A DNA stretch of 64,000 bases from Actinokineospora inagensis DSM 44258 (GCF_000482865.1 NZ_AXWW01000035.1:1-64000); one strand, 5' to 3'; positions 1 to 8,739 are shown, counted from the stretch's first letter. The notes: generated from the letters alone by a model not told the origin. Numbers and translations: made by a program.

Positions 1-12
1 GGGTTTTTGGGC

Positions 13-228
13 GCGCGGTGCAGGTGTGGGACTTCGTCGATGCGGGCCGGTCTTTTTTGGGAGGGCGCGGTGCAGGAGTGGCGCTTCGTCGATGCGGGCC
101 GGTTTTTTTGGGAGGGCGCGGTGCCGGTGTGGCGCTTCGTCGATATGGGGGAGGCTTTTTTTGGGTATGCGGTGTGAGGGGGTGGCGCTTGTCGATGAGG
201 CGTGGGCTTTTTTGGGGCACGCGGTGCC
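13..228. repeat. Degenerate tandem repeat, about 51-52 bp period
   Basis: Four consecutive units begin at about 13, 65, 116 and 167, and a fifth partial unit begins near 219. Each unit starts with a GCGCGGTG-like block, continues with a GTGGCGCTTCGTCGAT-like block and ends in a run of six or seven T followed by GGG. The first three units are nearly identical and the last two have drifted. The array lies downstream of the lipoprotein gene that ends at 254 on the minus strand. Several open frames cross it, but their proteins only mirror the repeat, so I read it as non-coding. Confidence 0.75.
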
Positions 229-253
229 GGTGTCGGGTGGGGTGTTCTGTTTG

Positions 254-1057
254 TCAGGCTGCTGGGGTGCAGGGGGAGAAGGCGGTGAGGGTTAGGTGGT
301 GTTCGGCTAGGGCGATGGTCAGGGTGGCTTGGGGGGTGGTGGCGGTGAAGTAGTCGGGTTGTTGGGGGCGGGGGTCTACTTGCCAGCCGGGGAGGGTGGT
401 GAGGGCGCGTTGCTTTGTGGCGGTGATGTCCGGGTCGGTGAGGGGGGTTTTCGTTGAGGCGTACCACTTTGCGCCTTGGGGGCCGCCGAGGTCGCAGGTG
501 ATCAGGGTGGTGTTGGGGGCGTTGGTGAGGGTGCCGGAGAAGGTGCGGGGGTCGGGGGGAACGTGTGCGGCGGTGGCGATGCGGGTGGCGGCTTCGGAAG
601 TTTCAGCGAAACTTGGGTCCAGTGTGGACCATTGAACCGGGGTGAGGGCCGGGTGCATGGGGGCGGTGAGTTGGAGGGGCTGTTGGACGGTGCACCGGGC
701 TTGTTCGGCGCGGATTTTGCCGTTGCGCAAGCCGAGGCGTATTCCGCCGGGGCCGATCAGGGCCAGGTCCCAGCCGTCGGCGGACTGGGGTTGCCAGCCG
801 TGGGTGGTGGCGGTGTCGCGGAGGGCTTGGGCGGAGGTCGACACGGTCGCGTCGGCCCATGCGGCGACGGATTCGGTTGGGGCGGTGTCGAGGAGACTGC
901 CGCAGGTTTTCGCTTCGAACGTCACCGTTGCTGTGTTGTCGACCGCGCTGATCAGGTCTTCGACTGTGTGGTCGAAGTCTGGTGGGATGGTTGCCGGGTT
1001 GGACTTGGCGCAGCTCGTGGTCAGGAGGAGCGCCAAGGCCAACACGGCGAACCTCAC
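254..1057 (-). CDS. Secreted lipoprotein of an ESX-associated operon
   Basis: This is a 267-residue protein of unknown function, probably anchored outside the cytoplasmic membrane. It starts with a short basic residue, a hydrophobic stretch and the lipobox-like LLTTSC, so Cys near residue 16 would be lipidated. The mature part has four further cysteines and no motif I recognise. The GTG start is chosen because it overlaps the stop of the upstream hydrolase by four bases (GTGA), which indicates translational coupling. It is the last gene of a four-gene minus-strand operon with a WXG100-like protein, an EspG-like protein and a hydrolase. By analogy with DUF3558 lipoproteins in such loci it may serve type VII secretion, but that is inference. 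Confidence 0.7.
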   Translation of the reverse strand: MRFAVLALALLLTTSCAKSNPATIPPDFDHTVEDLISAVDNTATVTFEAKTCGSLLDTAPTESVAAWADATVSTSAQALRDTATTHGWQPQSADGWDLALIGPGGIRLGLRNGKIRAEQARCTVQQPLQLTAPMHPALTPVQWSTLDPSFAETSEAATRIATAAHVPPDPRTFSGTLTNAPNTTLITCDLGGPQGAKWYASTKTPLTDPDITATKQRALTTLPGWQVDPRPQQPDYFTATTPQATLTIALAEHHLTLTAFSPCTPAA

Positions 1058-2376
1058 TGTTTGCGCTCCACTTTGTACTGGTGGGTTTCCACCGACTGGC
1101 CGCTGAAGAACACGCTCGCGCTGTCGCGGAAGTGGACAACCGACGGGTCGGTGCTCGTGTCGAGTTCCTTGGCGGCCTCGGTGTAGTTCCCGTTGATCGC
1201 GTGGTTGCCCGCCGCTGTTCCGGTCTGGTGGTCGAACTTCACGGTGGTTCGGTTGTCGCTGTTGGGGTTCTCGGCGGCGTCGAGGTGCGGGACGACGTCG
1301 CCGTTGTTCTCCAGGGACAGGACCTGCACCCGCTCGTCCACCGGGATCCCGCCGACCGGCGACCCGGCGGTGACCACGTGCGTCACGTTGTACCCGTCGG
1401 CGAGCAGCGGGTCGACGGAGCGAGCGGCGACGATGCCGCCCTGGCTGTGGCCGACCAGCATCAGCGGCGCGTCCTTGGGGACTCCCGCTTCGCGTAAGGC
1501 TTCCTGGATGCCCTTCTGCAGCACAGTCGGGTTCCCCGCGATCGCGTCGACGTTGGTGCCCATGTCGTTGGCGCTTCCACCGTCCCCACCAGGCAGGTTC
1601 CACACCCTGGTGCCGGGGATGTCGACGATGTAGGCGACCGAGCCGTCCGGCTGGACGACCTTGCGCACGTCGATGTTCGCGTCGGTGCCGTTGCGGTGGT
1701 CGAGCCCGTTGAACAGCTCACCGAGGTCGCTCGGCGGGTCGGTGGCGATCGAGTTCGGGTCGGTGCCGAGGTCGGACAGGACGGGCTCGCCGTCCGGGTA
1801 GGCGGCGGCGACCAGGTCGGTGAGGGTGGCGAGATCGGTCGGCAGGCCGAGGGCGCTGAGCGCGCCCGGGGTCATGCCGAGCACCTGGTCGATCATGCCG
1901 GGGTGCTCGACCAGCCACTTCTGCCAGTCGCCGTGGTAGTTCAGCATGATGTCGGCGGCGATGAGGGTGCCGCCCGCGACCGCCGCCTCCGGGACCGCGA
2001 CCATGGCGGCGCCCTCCAGCCAGCGGCTCGCCTCCAGCGCCTTGGCGTTGAGGTCGTCGGCGAGGTGGTAGGCGGCGTTGGTGGCCTGGAACGTGATGCC
2101 GCGCAGGCCGATGGCGGCGGAGGTCGCGGTGAGCCCGGTCGGCCCGTCGAGTGCGCCGAGCATGTGCGTCTCGAAGTTCGCCGCACCGACCGGGTTGAGC
2201 ACGGCGGACGCCAGCAGGTCCGGGTCGGCCAGGTACCTGTGGCTGGTCAGGGCGATGCCGAGGGTCTGGCCCGCGACGTCGTCGGTGAGGCCGCCCATGG
2301 CGGCGAGGTCCTCGTAGAACGCCTCGGTGCCGCCCGCGCCACCGCCGACGGTCAGGTTGGTCACCGGTGTGGTCAC
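1054..2376 (-). CDS. Alpha/beta hydrolase (GHSQGG serine hydrolase)
   Basis: This is a 440-residue protein. The first 220 residues are Ala-rich and helical. The second half holds a hydrolase core with the nucleophile elbow GHSQGG at about residue 330, preceded by a strand (APLMLVG), which is typical of lipases and PGAP1-like esterases. Candidate acid and histidine residues lie in the NNGDVVPH and DHQTG segments. There is no signal peptide, so export, if any, would be through a type VII system or not at all. Its GTG start overlaps the upstream EspG-like gene and its stop overlaps the lipoprotein gene, each by four bases. The substrate is not known. The fold call is firm and the ESX link rests on context. 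Confidence 0.8.
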   Translation of the reverse strand: MTTPVTNLTVGGGAGGTEAFYEDLAAMGGLTDDVAGQTLGIALTSHRYLADPDLLASAVLNPVGAANFETHMLGALDGPTGLTATSAAIGLRGITFQATNAAYHLADDLNAKALEASRWLEGAAMVAVPEAAVAGGTLIAADIMLNYHGDWQKWLVEHPGMIDQVLGMTPGALSALGLPTDLATLTDLVAAAYPDGEPVLSDLGTDPNSIATDPPSDLGELFNGLDHRNGTDANIDVRKVVQPDGSVAYIVDIPGTRVWNLPGGDGGSANDMGTNVDAIAGNPTVLQKGIQEALREAGVPKDAPLMLVGHSQGGIVAARSVDPLLADGYNVTHVVTAGSPVGGIPVDERVQVLSLENNGDVVPHLDAAENPNSDNRTTVKFDHQTGTAAGNHAINGNYTEAAKELDTSTDPSVVHFRDSASVFFSGQSVETHQYKVERKQ

Positions 2377-3158
2377 GACAGCGCCTCCGCCACGTAGGGG
2401 GTCACCCAGACCCCGAGGTCTTCCCGGTCGACGGGGGTCAGTTCCACCAGCCTGCGGCCCGCCCCGTCGGCGGCGGGCCGGATGCCGACCCAGCCCGCGT
2501 CGCTGTGCAGCCAGTGGACCTGGGCGCTGTGCACCGAGGTACCGACGACGGCGGTCACCAGGCAGCGCAGCACGCCGTCGGTGCGGCGCACGACGTCCAG
2601 CGCGAACTCGGCCTCCGCCTTGGGCAGCTTCAGCTCGGCCAAGACGTAGCCGGGGGCGTCGGGGTCGGCTTCGCGCAGCAGGTCGGCGACGCCGAGCTCG
2701 TGCAGCGCGGCCAGCGGGACGACCCCGTTGATCGGCTCGGCGTCGTCGGACGCGTCGAGCGCGGCACCGATGCCGCCTTCTTCGGCGGGGACCGCGCGGA
2801 CCAGTTCGCGGCCGAGGGTGACGGCGGCGAACATGGACAGCTCGACGCCGCCGTCCGGTAGCAGGAACAGCGACGCGCCCAGTTCGCCCGCGACCGCGTG
2901 CAGGCTCCGCGAGCCGCGCGAGCCCGCGGTGGCGGTGGTGTCCAGGAAGATCCGCGGCGAGGTGATCACGCGGACGTTCGCGGCGACCGACGGGTGGATC
3001 TCGTCGTCGCGCAGCACGCCCTTCTCGGCGAGGTCACCGGCGGCGGCGACCTCGGCGTCGGGTTTCCAGTCCGGCGGCATGTCCGCGGCCAGCCTGCCGA
3101 CCAGGTAGGCGTATTCGGCGGCGGTGAGCGTCAGCCGGTGCGGGGCGGGGGTGGTCAC
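2373..3158 (-). CDS. EspG-like ESX secretion-associated protein
   Basis: This is a 261-residue soluble protein whose pattern (an opening LTAAEYAYLVGRL helix, an alternating Ala/Leu-rich body, a C-terminal HWLHSDAGWVGIRP segment) resembles EspG chaperones. Those bind PE/PPE or WXG100 partners in the cytoplasm before type VII export. No catalytic motif is visible. The GTG start overlaps the stop of the upstream WXG100-like gene (GTGA), and its own stop overlaps the hydrolase start. A second, clearer EspG-like gene lies at 39180-39938. The assignment is by overall pattern and neighbours, so it is moderate. Confidence 0.6.
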   Translation of the reverse strand: MTTPAPHRLTLTAAEYAYLVGRLAADMPPDWKPDAEVAAAGDLAEKGVLRDDEIHPSVAANVRVITSPRIFLDTTATAGSRGSRSLHAVAGELGASLFLLPDGGVELSMFAAVTLGRELVRAVPAEEGGIGAALDASDDAEPINGVVPLAALHELGVADLLREADPDAPGYVLAELKLPKAEAEFALDVVRRTDGVLRCLVTAVVGTSVHSAQVHWLHSDAGWVGIRPAADGAGRRLVELTPVDREDLGVWVTPYVAEALS

Positions 3159-3673
3159 GCGACTCCTCGTGCCCGCATGAACTGGCCGACGTCCAGCCAC
3201 TGCTTGTCCCCGGCGGGCGGCAGGTTGCCCGGCTGGTACTGCCAGCCCTCCCACGGCGGGCGGGGCGGCTGCGGGGCGGGGCCACCGAAGCCGAGGCCGT
3301 TGGCGACGGCGTGCGCCATGTCGCTGACGGCCTGGTTGAACCGGTCCACGGCCTGGTTGAACCGGTCGACGGCGCTGTGGAACCAGTTCACCACCGTGTC
3401 GGCGATGTGCTTGATGGCCGCGATCAGCTCGCGCACCTGCTGGGCGTGCTTGCGCAGCGCGGCGGCGGCCTCGTCCAGCCGGGTTGCCACCGTGTCCAAC
3501 GCCTTGCGGTCATCGGCGACGGCCGCGCGGCAGCGGTCGGCCGCGATCGACTTCCAGCGCATGGCGGACGCCTGGCCGACCATGGTGGCGCCGTGCCTGC
3601 GGACCTCCTCGGCGCGTTGTTCGACCTGTCCGGCCAACCGGTCGAGTTCGTCGGGATCGCCGTACCACGACAT
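3155..3673 (-). CDS. WXG100-like helical protein
   Basis: This is a 172-residue protein and the first gene of a four-gene operon. The first 100 residues are two long helices joined by a turn that holds MRWKSIAADRCR, a degenerate W-x-G-like position, as in ESAT-6/WXG100 proteins. A short heptad duplication, VDRFNQA repeated twice, follows at about residues 104-117. The tail is rich in Pro, Gly and Trp. ATG at 3673 is preferred over an upstream GTG because GAGGGG stands five bases before it. It is probably a type VII secretion substrate or the partner of the EspG-like protein encoded next. No ESX ATPase or membrane component is in this window. Confidence 0.7.
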   Translation of the reverse strand: MSWYGDPDELDRLAGQVEQRAEEVRRHGATMVGQASAMRWKSIAADRCRAAVADDRKALDTVATRLDEAAAALRKHAQQVRELIAAIKHIADTVVNWFHSAVDRFNQAVDRFNQAVSDMAHAVANGLGFGGPAPQPPRPPWEGWQYQPGNLPPAGDKQWLDVGQFMRARGVA

Positions 3674-3743
3674 TTGCACCCCTCAGCTCAGGGCCAACCC
3701 TTCGAGACCTTCTGACGTCACCCGTTCGTGTCCGGTTCCGTAC

Positions 3744-4664
3744 TCACCGCAGCCAGTCCTGGAACCTCGTGCCGTCGAACTTCACCAGACCGTGGAACTC
3801 AGCCCGTTCGAGATCGACCGGGCCGCGGAACCGCACCCCGCTGAACCAGGCCTTCCCGCCGAACACCACGTCGTGGCCGTGCAGGATGCCGTCGCTGACC
3901 ATGCCGGTGAACCAGGCGTCGCCGTGGATCCGGGCGCCCCAGATCGCGTTCGACGAGTGCAGCCGGGCGGCCCGCAGGGTGAGCGTGCCGATGGCGCGCT
4001 CGGAGAGGTCGAAGTACTCCAGGTCGGCGCCGGTCAGGTCCAGGTCGAACTGGTCGCCGGTGTGGTCGGCAGGCGGCAGCAGGTGCGCGATGAGCCGCTG
4101 GGCGGTCTTGCGGACCTGGGCCTCGCTCTCGTCCGCCGCATCCCCCGACCGGGTGTACGGGATGCGCAGGTACGAGCAGAACACGTCCAGCACCGTCTGG
4201 GTGTAGTACGGCCGGGCCTTGGCCAGGCCGTCGAGCACGTGCAGCGCGCCGATGCGGACCTGGTCGGCGTCGTTGCCGAGCAGTTCCACGGCTCGGGCGA
4301 ACCGCTCGTCGGCCACCCGCTCGCGGTCGAACTCGGCCCGGTCGCTCTCCAGGTCGTGCCTGCGCCGCTCGATGTCCTGGCGGCGTTCCTCGACCCGGCG
4401 GCGCCGGTCGTTGAGCCACAGCGCGTAGAGCGCGACCACCGCGCCCCCGGCGAGACCACCGGTCTTGAGCGACTCGCCGCGGTTGGCGGCCGGGTCAGCC
4501 AGCAGCCACCCGGACACCGCGCCGAACAACCCGATCGAAACGAGCACCGCCGCGAACAGCCACCACCGTTCCCGGTGGGCGCCCCGCCCGAGCACCGAAC
4601 CGGCCGCGACGGCCAGTCCCACGACCAGCACGACCAGTCCGGTGATCAGGAAAGCCAGGCTCAC
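3744..4664 (-). CDS. Membrane protein with C-terminal pentapeptide-like repeats
   Basis: This is a 306-residue protein. Two hydrophobic segments (about residues 3-22 and 36-55) and a third short one near 70-85 anchor it in the membrane. A charged coiled coil rich in Arg and Glu (RRRRVEERRQDIERRRHDL) follows. The C-terminal 110 residues carry loosely repeated A(D/N)LxxF-type units ending in GVRFRGPVDLERAEFHG, which suggests a right-handed beta helix of the pentapeptide-repeat kind. Many actinobacteria carry such proteins without known function. The GTG start has no strong ribosome binding site but begins exactly at the hydrophobic segment. It lies 17 bp downstream of the GH25 gene. Confidence 0.65.
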   Translation of the reverse strand: MSLAFLITGLVVLVVGLAVAAGSVLGRGAHRERWWLFAAVLVSIGLFGAVSGWLLADPAANRGESLKTGGLAGGAVVALYALWLNDRRRRVEERRQDIERRRHDLESDRAEFDRERVADERFARAVELLGNDADQVRIGALHVLDGLAKARPYYTQTVLDVFCSYLRIPYTRSGDAADESEAQVRKTAQRLIAHLLPPADHTGDQFDLDLTGADLEYFDLSERAIGTLTLRAARLHSSNAIWGARIHGDAWFTGMVSDGILHGHDVVFGGKAWFSGVRFRGPVDLERAEFHGLVKFDGTRFQDWLR

Positions 4665-4681
4665 GGGCGGTGAACCTACCC

Positions 4682-5485
4682 TCAGCCGGTGGCCAGGGCC
4701 TTCAGCCGGTCGGTGGCCCCGTTGAAGTAATCCTGATCGATCGGTGACGACGAGTACTGCCAGAACGTCCAGTAGGCCCAGTCGTCGGGCAACGTTCCCA
4801 CCGACGAGGCATACCGGGCGACCCACAGCGGGTTCGTGCCGGAGAACGAGGCGGTGCCGACGCACTGGGACCACCAACTGGTGCTGGTGTAGATCACCGC
4901 GTCGCGGCCGGTGCGCGACCGGTAGGTGGAGCCGAAGTCGCGGATCCAGGAGGCCATGGCGGACTGGGACTTGCCGTAGCAGGTCGCGCCGTACGGGTTG
5001 TACTCCAGATCGATCACGCCGGGCAGCGTCTTGCCGTCGCGGGACCAGCCGCCGCCGTTGCTCGCGAAGTAGTTCGCCTGGGCGGCGCCGGTGGACACGT
5101 CCGGCCGGGCGAAGTGGTACGCGCCGCGGATCATGCCGACGGTGAACGAACCGTTGTACTGCTGGGCGAAATACGGGTTTGTGTAGCCGGTGCCCTCGGT
5201 CGCCTTCACGTAGGCGAACCGCTTGCCCTGGTTCCACCAGGACGCCCAGTTGACGTTGCCCTGGTAGCTGGCGACATCGATCCCGGACACGGTCGCCGCC
5301 AAGGCGGTCGGGACGACCGCGGACCGCGGGGTGCCTTCGTGCAAACGGATCTGGGAACCCATCTCGTGATTCCCGTTCGGGTCCCGCACCGGGGTGGCCG
5401 CGGTGGCGGGCAGCGCGCCGACCAGCGCGGTCGCCGCCGCGAGCAGGGCCGCCAGGACAGGTCTGACGACGCGGACAGTGGACAT
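4682..5485 (-). CDS. Secreted GH25 lysozyme (N-acetylmuramidase)
   Basis: This is a 267-residue protein that hydrolyses the beta-1,4 bond after N-acetylmuramic acid in peptidoglycan, outside the cell. Residues 1-31 are a signal peptide ending ATAA. The GH25 domain runs from about residue 65 to the end and shows the family landmarks GIDVASYQG, FAYVKATEG, GAYHFARPD, the acidic pair in VIDLEYN, and YWTFWQY. There is no separate cell-wall-binding domain. ATG at 5485 is chosen because AAAGGG lies upstream and the signal peptide begins there. Two perfect palindromes at 5568-5606 lie in its promoter region. Confidence 0.92.
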   Translation of the reverse strand: MSTVRVVRPVLAALLAAATALVGALPATAATPVRDPNGNHEMGSQIRLHEGTPRSAVVPTALAATVSGIDVASYQGNVNWASWWNQGKRFAYVKATEGTGYTNPYFAQQYNGSFTVGMIRGAYHFARPDVSTGAAQANYFASNGGGWSRDGKTLPGVIDLEYNPYGATCYGKSQSAMASWIRDFGSTYRSRTGRDAVIYTSTSWWSQCVGTASFSGTNPLWVARYASSVGTLPDDWAYWTFWQYSSSPIDQDYFNGATDRLKALATG

Positions 5486-5567
5486 GCTTGATCGCCCTTT
5501 CCGAGTGCCAACACAATGGCTGAAGCCAGGCGGTCGGGTACGCGCGGTAGCCGCCCGTGCGTCGATT

Positions 5568-5606
5568 GTGATCAGATCACCGTCCACTTGTCACGCTTAA
5601 GCGTGA
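5568..5606. promoter_or_regulatory. Two perfect palindromes upstream of the GH25 gene
   Basis: GTGATC-A-GATCAC (5568-5580) and TCACGCTTAAGCGTGA (5591-5606) are perfect inverted repeats ten bases apart. They lie 83-121 bases upstream of the lysozyme start and 219 or more bases before the divergent GGDEF gene. The first resembles GTG...CAC half-sites bound by Crp/GntR-type regulators. The regulator is not identified. Confidence 0.5.
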
Positions 5607-5824
5607 AGGATTCACTAGAGCAGGGGTGGGCAGGGGTGACCGATCTCGGGGTGGTGGAAAAGTCACCCACGGTCCACTCCGAACGGACGCTTTCGGTAAC
5701 CGGGCGGGCGCGCTATGTCAACTCGGGCCGGAGTAGGTCCCGAACGCGCATCCGGGCTGGCTACCTGGCGTTGAACAGGTGAGACTTTGCGTTGACCCGC
5801 GTGGTTTCTCGGGAAGGGAGAGCG

Positions 5825-7915
5825 GTGAGCGGACCGGACGCGTTCGCGCGCACCTGGGCAGCCGTGCTCACCGAGACCGGCTACGTCGCCATGGACCGCC
5901 GCGGCCTCGTCGACCTGGTGCGCGAGTACACCGAGGTGCTGCTGGCGGGCCTGCGCGCGGAGCGCTTCCAGGCCGAGCCGGTCGAGCGGATCGGCGCGGG
6001 TCTGGTCGGGCTGCGGCTGGCCGGTCCGGAGACGCTGCGGGCGTCGCTGCAGTTGATCGGGTCGGACCTGCTGCGCGTCACCGGCGCGGGTGAGCTGCGG
6101 GCGGAGTTGCTACCGGCCGTGCAGGGCGCGTTCGCCGCCGGGTTCGCCACCGCCATGCAGGAGAAGATCTTCCGCGACCAGGAGACGATCCGGCGGGCGG
6201 CGCTGGAGGCCCGCCGCGGCGCCGAGTCGGCCCTGCTGGCCAGCGAGGCCCGGTTCCGCGCCATGTTCAACCAGGCCGCGGTCGGCATCGCGATCGGCGA
6301 CGCGGACGGCACCCTGGTCGAGATCAACACCGCGATGGCGGCGATGCTCGGCTACCGGGCGGACCAGTTGCGCGGTATGCACGTCAACGACCTGCGCTAC
6401 CCGGACGAGCCGGTCGCCATGCGCCGCCCGTTCGACGACGTCGCCGCGGGCAGGCGGGACTACTACCGGATGGAGCGGCTGCTGCGCCGCTCGGACGGCA
6501 GCCCGCTGTGGACCGACGTGACCGTGTCGCTGATCCGCGCCGCCGACGGCACCCCGCAGTACCTGATCGGGATGCTGGAGGACATCACCGACCGGCACGT
6601 GCTGGAGGAGCGGCTGCGCCACCAGGCCAACCACGACCCGCTCACCGGCCTGGGCAACCGGGCGCTGTTCACCGAGCGGCTCAACGCCGCCTTCGGCCAC
6701 GACGACGACACCAGGGTCGGCCTGTGCTACCTGGACCTGGACGGGTTCAAGGTCATCAACGACAGCCTCGGCCACGACATCGGCGACGACCTGCTGGTCG
6801 CGGTCGCGGGCAGGCTGGACGGGCTGCTCACCGCCCCCGGCCGGACGGTGGCCAGGATGGGCGGCGACGAGTTCGTGGTGCTGGTGGAGAACAGCTCCGG
6901 CCGGGCCGAGATGATCAACTTGGCCGAGCGGATCCTCGGCTGCCTGGCCGAGCCGTTCCCGATCGGCGGGCACCGGCTGTCCGTGTCCGCCAGCATCGGC
7001 CTGGTCGAACGGGCCGTGGTCGGCGCCACCCCGGCCGAGACCATGCGCGACGCCGACGTCACGCTGTACTGGGCCAAGGCCGACGGCAAGAACCGGTGGG
7101 CCGCCTACGACCCGGACCGCAACGCCCGCGAGGTCGCCCGCTTCACCCTCTCCGCGCGGATGCCCGCCGCCGTGGAGAGCGAGGAGTTCTACGTCGACTA
7201 CCAGCCGATCGTCCGGCTCAGCGACAGCAAACTGATCGGCGTCGAAGCCCTGGTCCGCTGGGCGCACCCGGAGTTCGGGCGGCTCGGCCCCGACCAGTTC
7301 ATCGGCCTCGCCGAGGAAACCGGCCTGATCGTCCCCCTCGGCCGCTGGGTGCTGCGCGAAGCCACCCGCCAAGCCCGCCGCTGGCACGACACGTACGGCG
7401 ACCGCGCTCCGATGGTCAGCGTCAACCTCGCCGCCAGGCAAACCGAGGAACCCAACCTGGTCGCCGACATCACCACGATCATCAAGGCCGCCAACCTGCC
7501 CCCGTCGACCATCCAGTTGGAACTGACCGAAAGCGCCATCATGAACACCTCCGGCGGCCCGCTGCGCACCCTGCGCGACCTGGCCGACCTGGGCATCCGC
7601 ATCGCCATCGACGACTTCGGCACCGGCTACTCCAACCTCGCCTACCTGCGCCACCTCCCGGTCCACGCGATCAAACTCGCGGGCTCCTTCATGGAAGGCC
7701 TCCGCGACTCGCCGTCAGCAGACCCGGCGGACGCGCAAATCGTCACCACCCTGGTCACCCTGTCCCACGCCCTCGGCCACGTCGTCATCGCCGAAGGCGT
7801 CGAAGACCCCGAACAAGCCGACCGCCTCCGCGAGTTCGGCTGCGACAACGCCCAGGGCTGGCTCTTCGCCAAACCCGGCCGCCCCGAAGAAATCGAACGC
7901 TGGCTGGACAAGTAG
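5825..7915 (+). CDS. PAS-GGDEF-EAL cyclic di-GMP turnover protein
   Basis: This is a 696-residue cytoplasmic protein. Residues 1-135 form a helical sensor region I cannot name. A PAS domain with a following PAC segment spans about 137-265, GGDEF about 275-435 and EAL about 445-690. The cyclase signature is intact (GGDEF near residue 345), and the phosphodiesterase half has GVEALVRW, NPPS-type and DDFGTGYSN motifs, so both activities are possible. The RxxD inhibitory site expected just before GGDEF is absent (the sequence there is GRTVAR). GTG at 5825 is chosen because GGAAGGGAGA precedes it; an in-frame start 11 codons upstream has none. There are no membrane segments, so input is probably through the PAS or N-terminal domain. 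Confidence 0.93.
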   Translation: MSGPDAFARTWAAVLTETGYVAMDRRGLVDLVREYTEVLLAGLRAERFQAEPVERIGAGLVGLRLAGPETLRASLQLIGSDLLRVTGAGELRAELLPAVQGAFAAGFATAMQEKIFRDQETIRRAALEARRGAESALLASEARFRAMFNQAAVGIAIGDADGTLVEINTAMAAMLGYRADQLRGMHVNDLRYPDEPVAMRRPFDDVAAGRRDYYRMERLLRRSDGSPLWTDVTVSLIRAADGTPQYLIGMLEDITDRHVLEERLRHQANHDPLTGLGNRALFTERLNAAFGHDDDTRVGLCYLDLDGFKVINDSLGHDIGDDLLVAVAGRLDGLLTAPGRTVARMGGDEFVVLVENSSGRAEMINLAERILGCLAEPFPIGGHRLSVSASIGLVERAVVGATPAETMRDADVTLYWAKADGKNRWAAYDPDRNAREVARFTLSARMPAAVESEEFYVDYQPIVRLSDSKLIGVEALVRWAHPEFGRLGPDQFIGLAEETGLIVPLGRWVLREATRQARRWHDTYGDRAPMVSVNLAARQTEEPNLVADITTIIKAANLPPSTIQLELTESAIMNTSGGPLRTLRDLADLGIRIAIDDFGTGYSNLAYLRHLPVHAIKLAGSFMEGLRDSPSADPADAQIVTTLVTLSHALGHVVIAEGVEDPEQADRLREFGCDNAQGWLFAKPGRPEEIERWLDK

Positions 7916-8681
7916 CCCGCTCACTCTGCGTCTACAAACGTGGCCGAAAGACCCGGCGCCCCACCCGCCCCGCTCGGCGGTGGCCCCGCGAGGCCACACC
8001 ACTGTGACCAACGCCTTCCGGCCTTCATAAACAGAATTACCGGCGTGAATGCACAGTCCTGAGGGATTCAGAACGCACAGACAGGCCAATCACAACCAGG
8101 CGCGAAACTTTGACTGTCGAGCCACTTGGCCGCTGTCAAACTCAGCGCGATCAGCGCCCGCGCCTGTCCGAATGTCCAGCGCTTGAGGCAACCACCAAAA
8201 TCTCCACCAGCGCCGTTTTCGAGGTGAACAAAGAGGCGCAGAGGCTCGGTTGCGGCCCCCGATGTCGACGCAGATCGGCTGGTAGAAGCAATGGTCAGCA
8301 AGAAAGGCGTGGTCGGGAGCGCTACCTGGCCGATTGCTGCGATAGCCACGACACATACTCCCGACGTTATGGCGAGAGCTTATGACGTTCCAATAAACAC
8401 CGCTCGCCGGCATGGCACGAACCAGGTATTCAACGCACCCGTGACACGCGACCGACAAATACTGGACACAGTAAGCACGGCCGATCTACAAGGTCTCCGT
8501 TCACCAATTGGCCACACAAAACTCATCGACATCGTTTTACAACGGGCGAGCGGATAGCGGACACTCTGTTGCCGAGATCGCAACATCGGCTAGTCTTGGT
8601 TGCGTCACGGCGGCAAGTTGTGACTCGCTGTCACCGATACCTCGGACGCCACGCGGACGACGGTCGTCGGGGATGAAGAAG
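7916..8681. other. Gene-poor, relatively AT-rich stretch
   Basis: I see no convincing gene here. Open frames on both strands lack the strong G/C bias at third codon positions seen in neighbouring genes and lack ribosome binding sites. A small hairpin (GGTGGCC...GGCCACACC) lies near 7979-8000 and could end transcription of the GGDEF-EAL gene. The lower GC content suggests relict or recently acquired DNA. Confidence 0.4.
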
Positions 8682-8713
8682 GCCGGGGCATCGGCTGCAA
8701 CCGACACCCCGGC
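8682..8713 (-). terminator. Hairpin after the 58-aa membrane protein gene
   Basis: The arms GCCGGGGCATCGG and CCGACACCCCGGC pair over 13 positions with two mismatches around a loop of about five or six bases. The hairpin begins 27 bases past the stop codon of the minus-strand gene at 8740-8916. There is no long T run, as is usual for actinobacterial terminators. Confidence 0.55.
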
Positions 8714-8739
8714 CAGATCAGGACCCTGTGCTCACGTCC

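Noticed and set aside
18-353. Open frames across the 51-52 bp repeat
   Set aside because: Their residues only reflect the tandem repeat (GRGAGVALRR copies). There is no start signal, and they extend antisense into the lipoprotein gene.
7979-8000. GGTGGCC...GGCCACACC hairpin after the GGDEF-EAL gene
   Set aside because: The stem is short and lies more than 60 bases past the stop. It may be a terminator, but support is too weak for a separate entry.
8291-8557. 88-codon open frame on the plus strand in the AT-richer region
   Set aside because: It has no ribosome binding site, weak third-position G/C preference compared with neighbours, and no recognisable motif.
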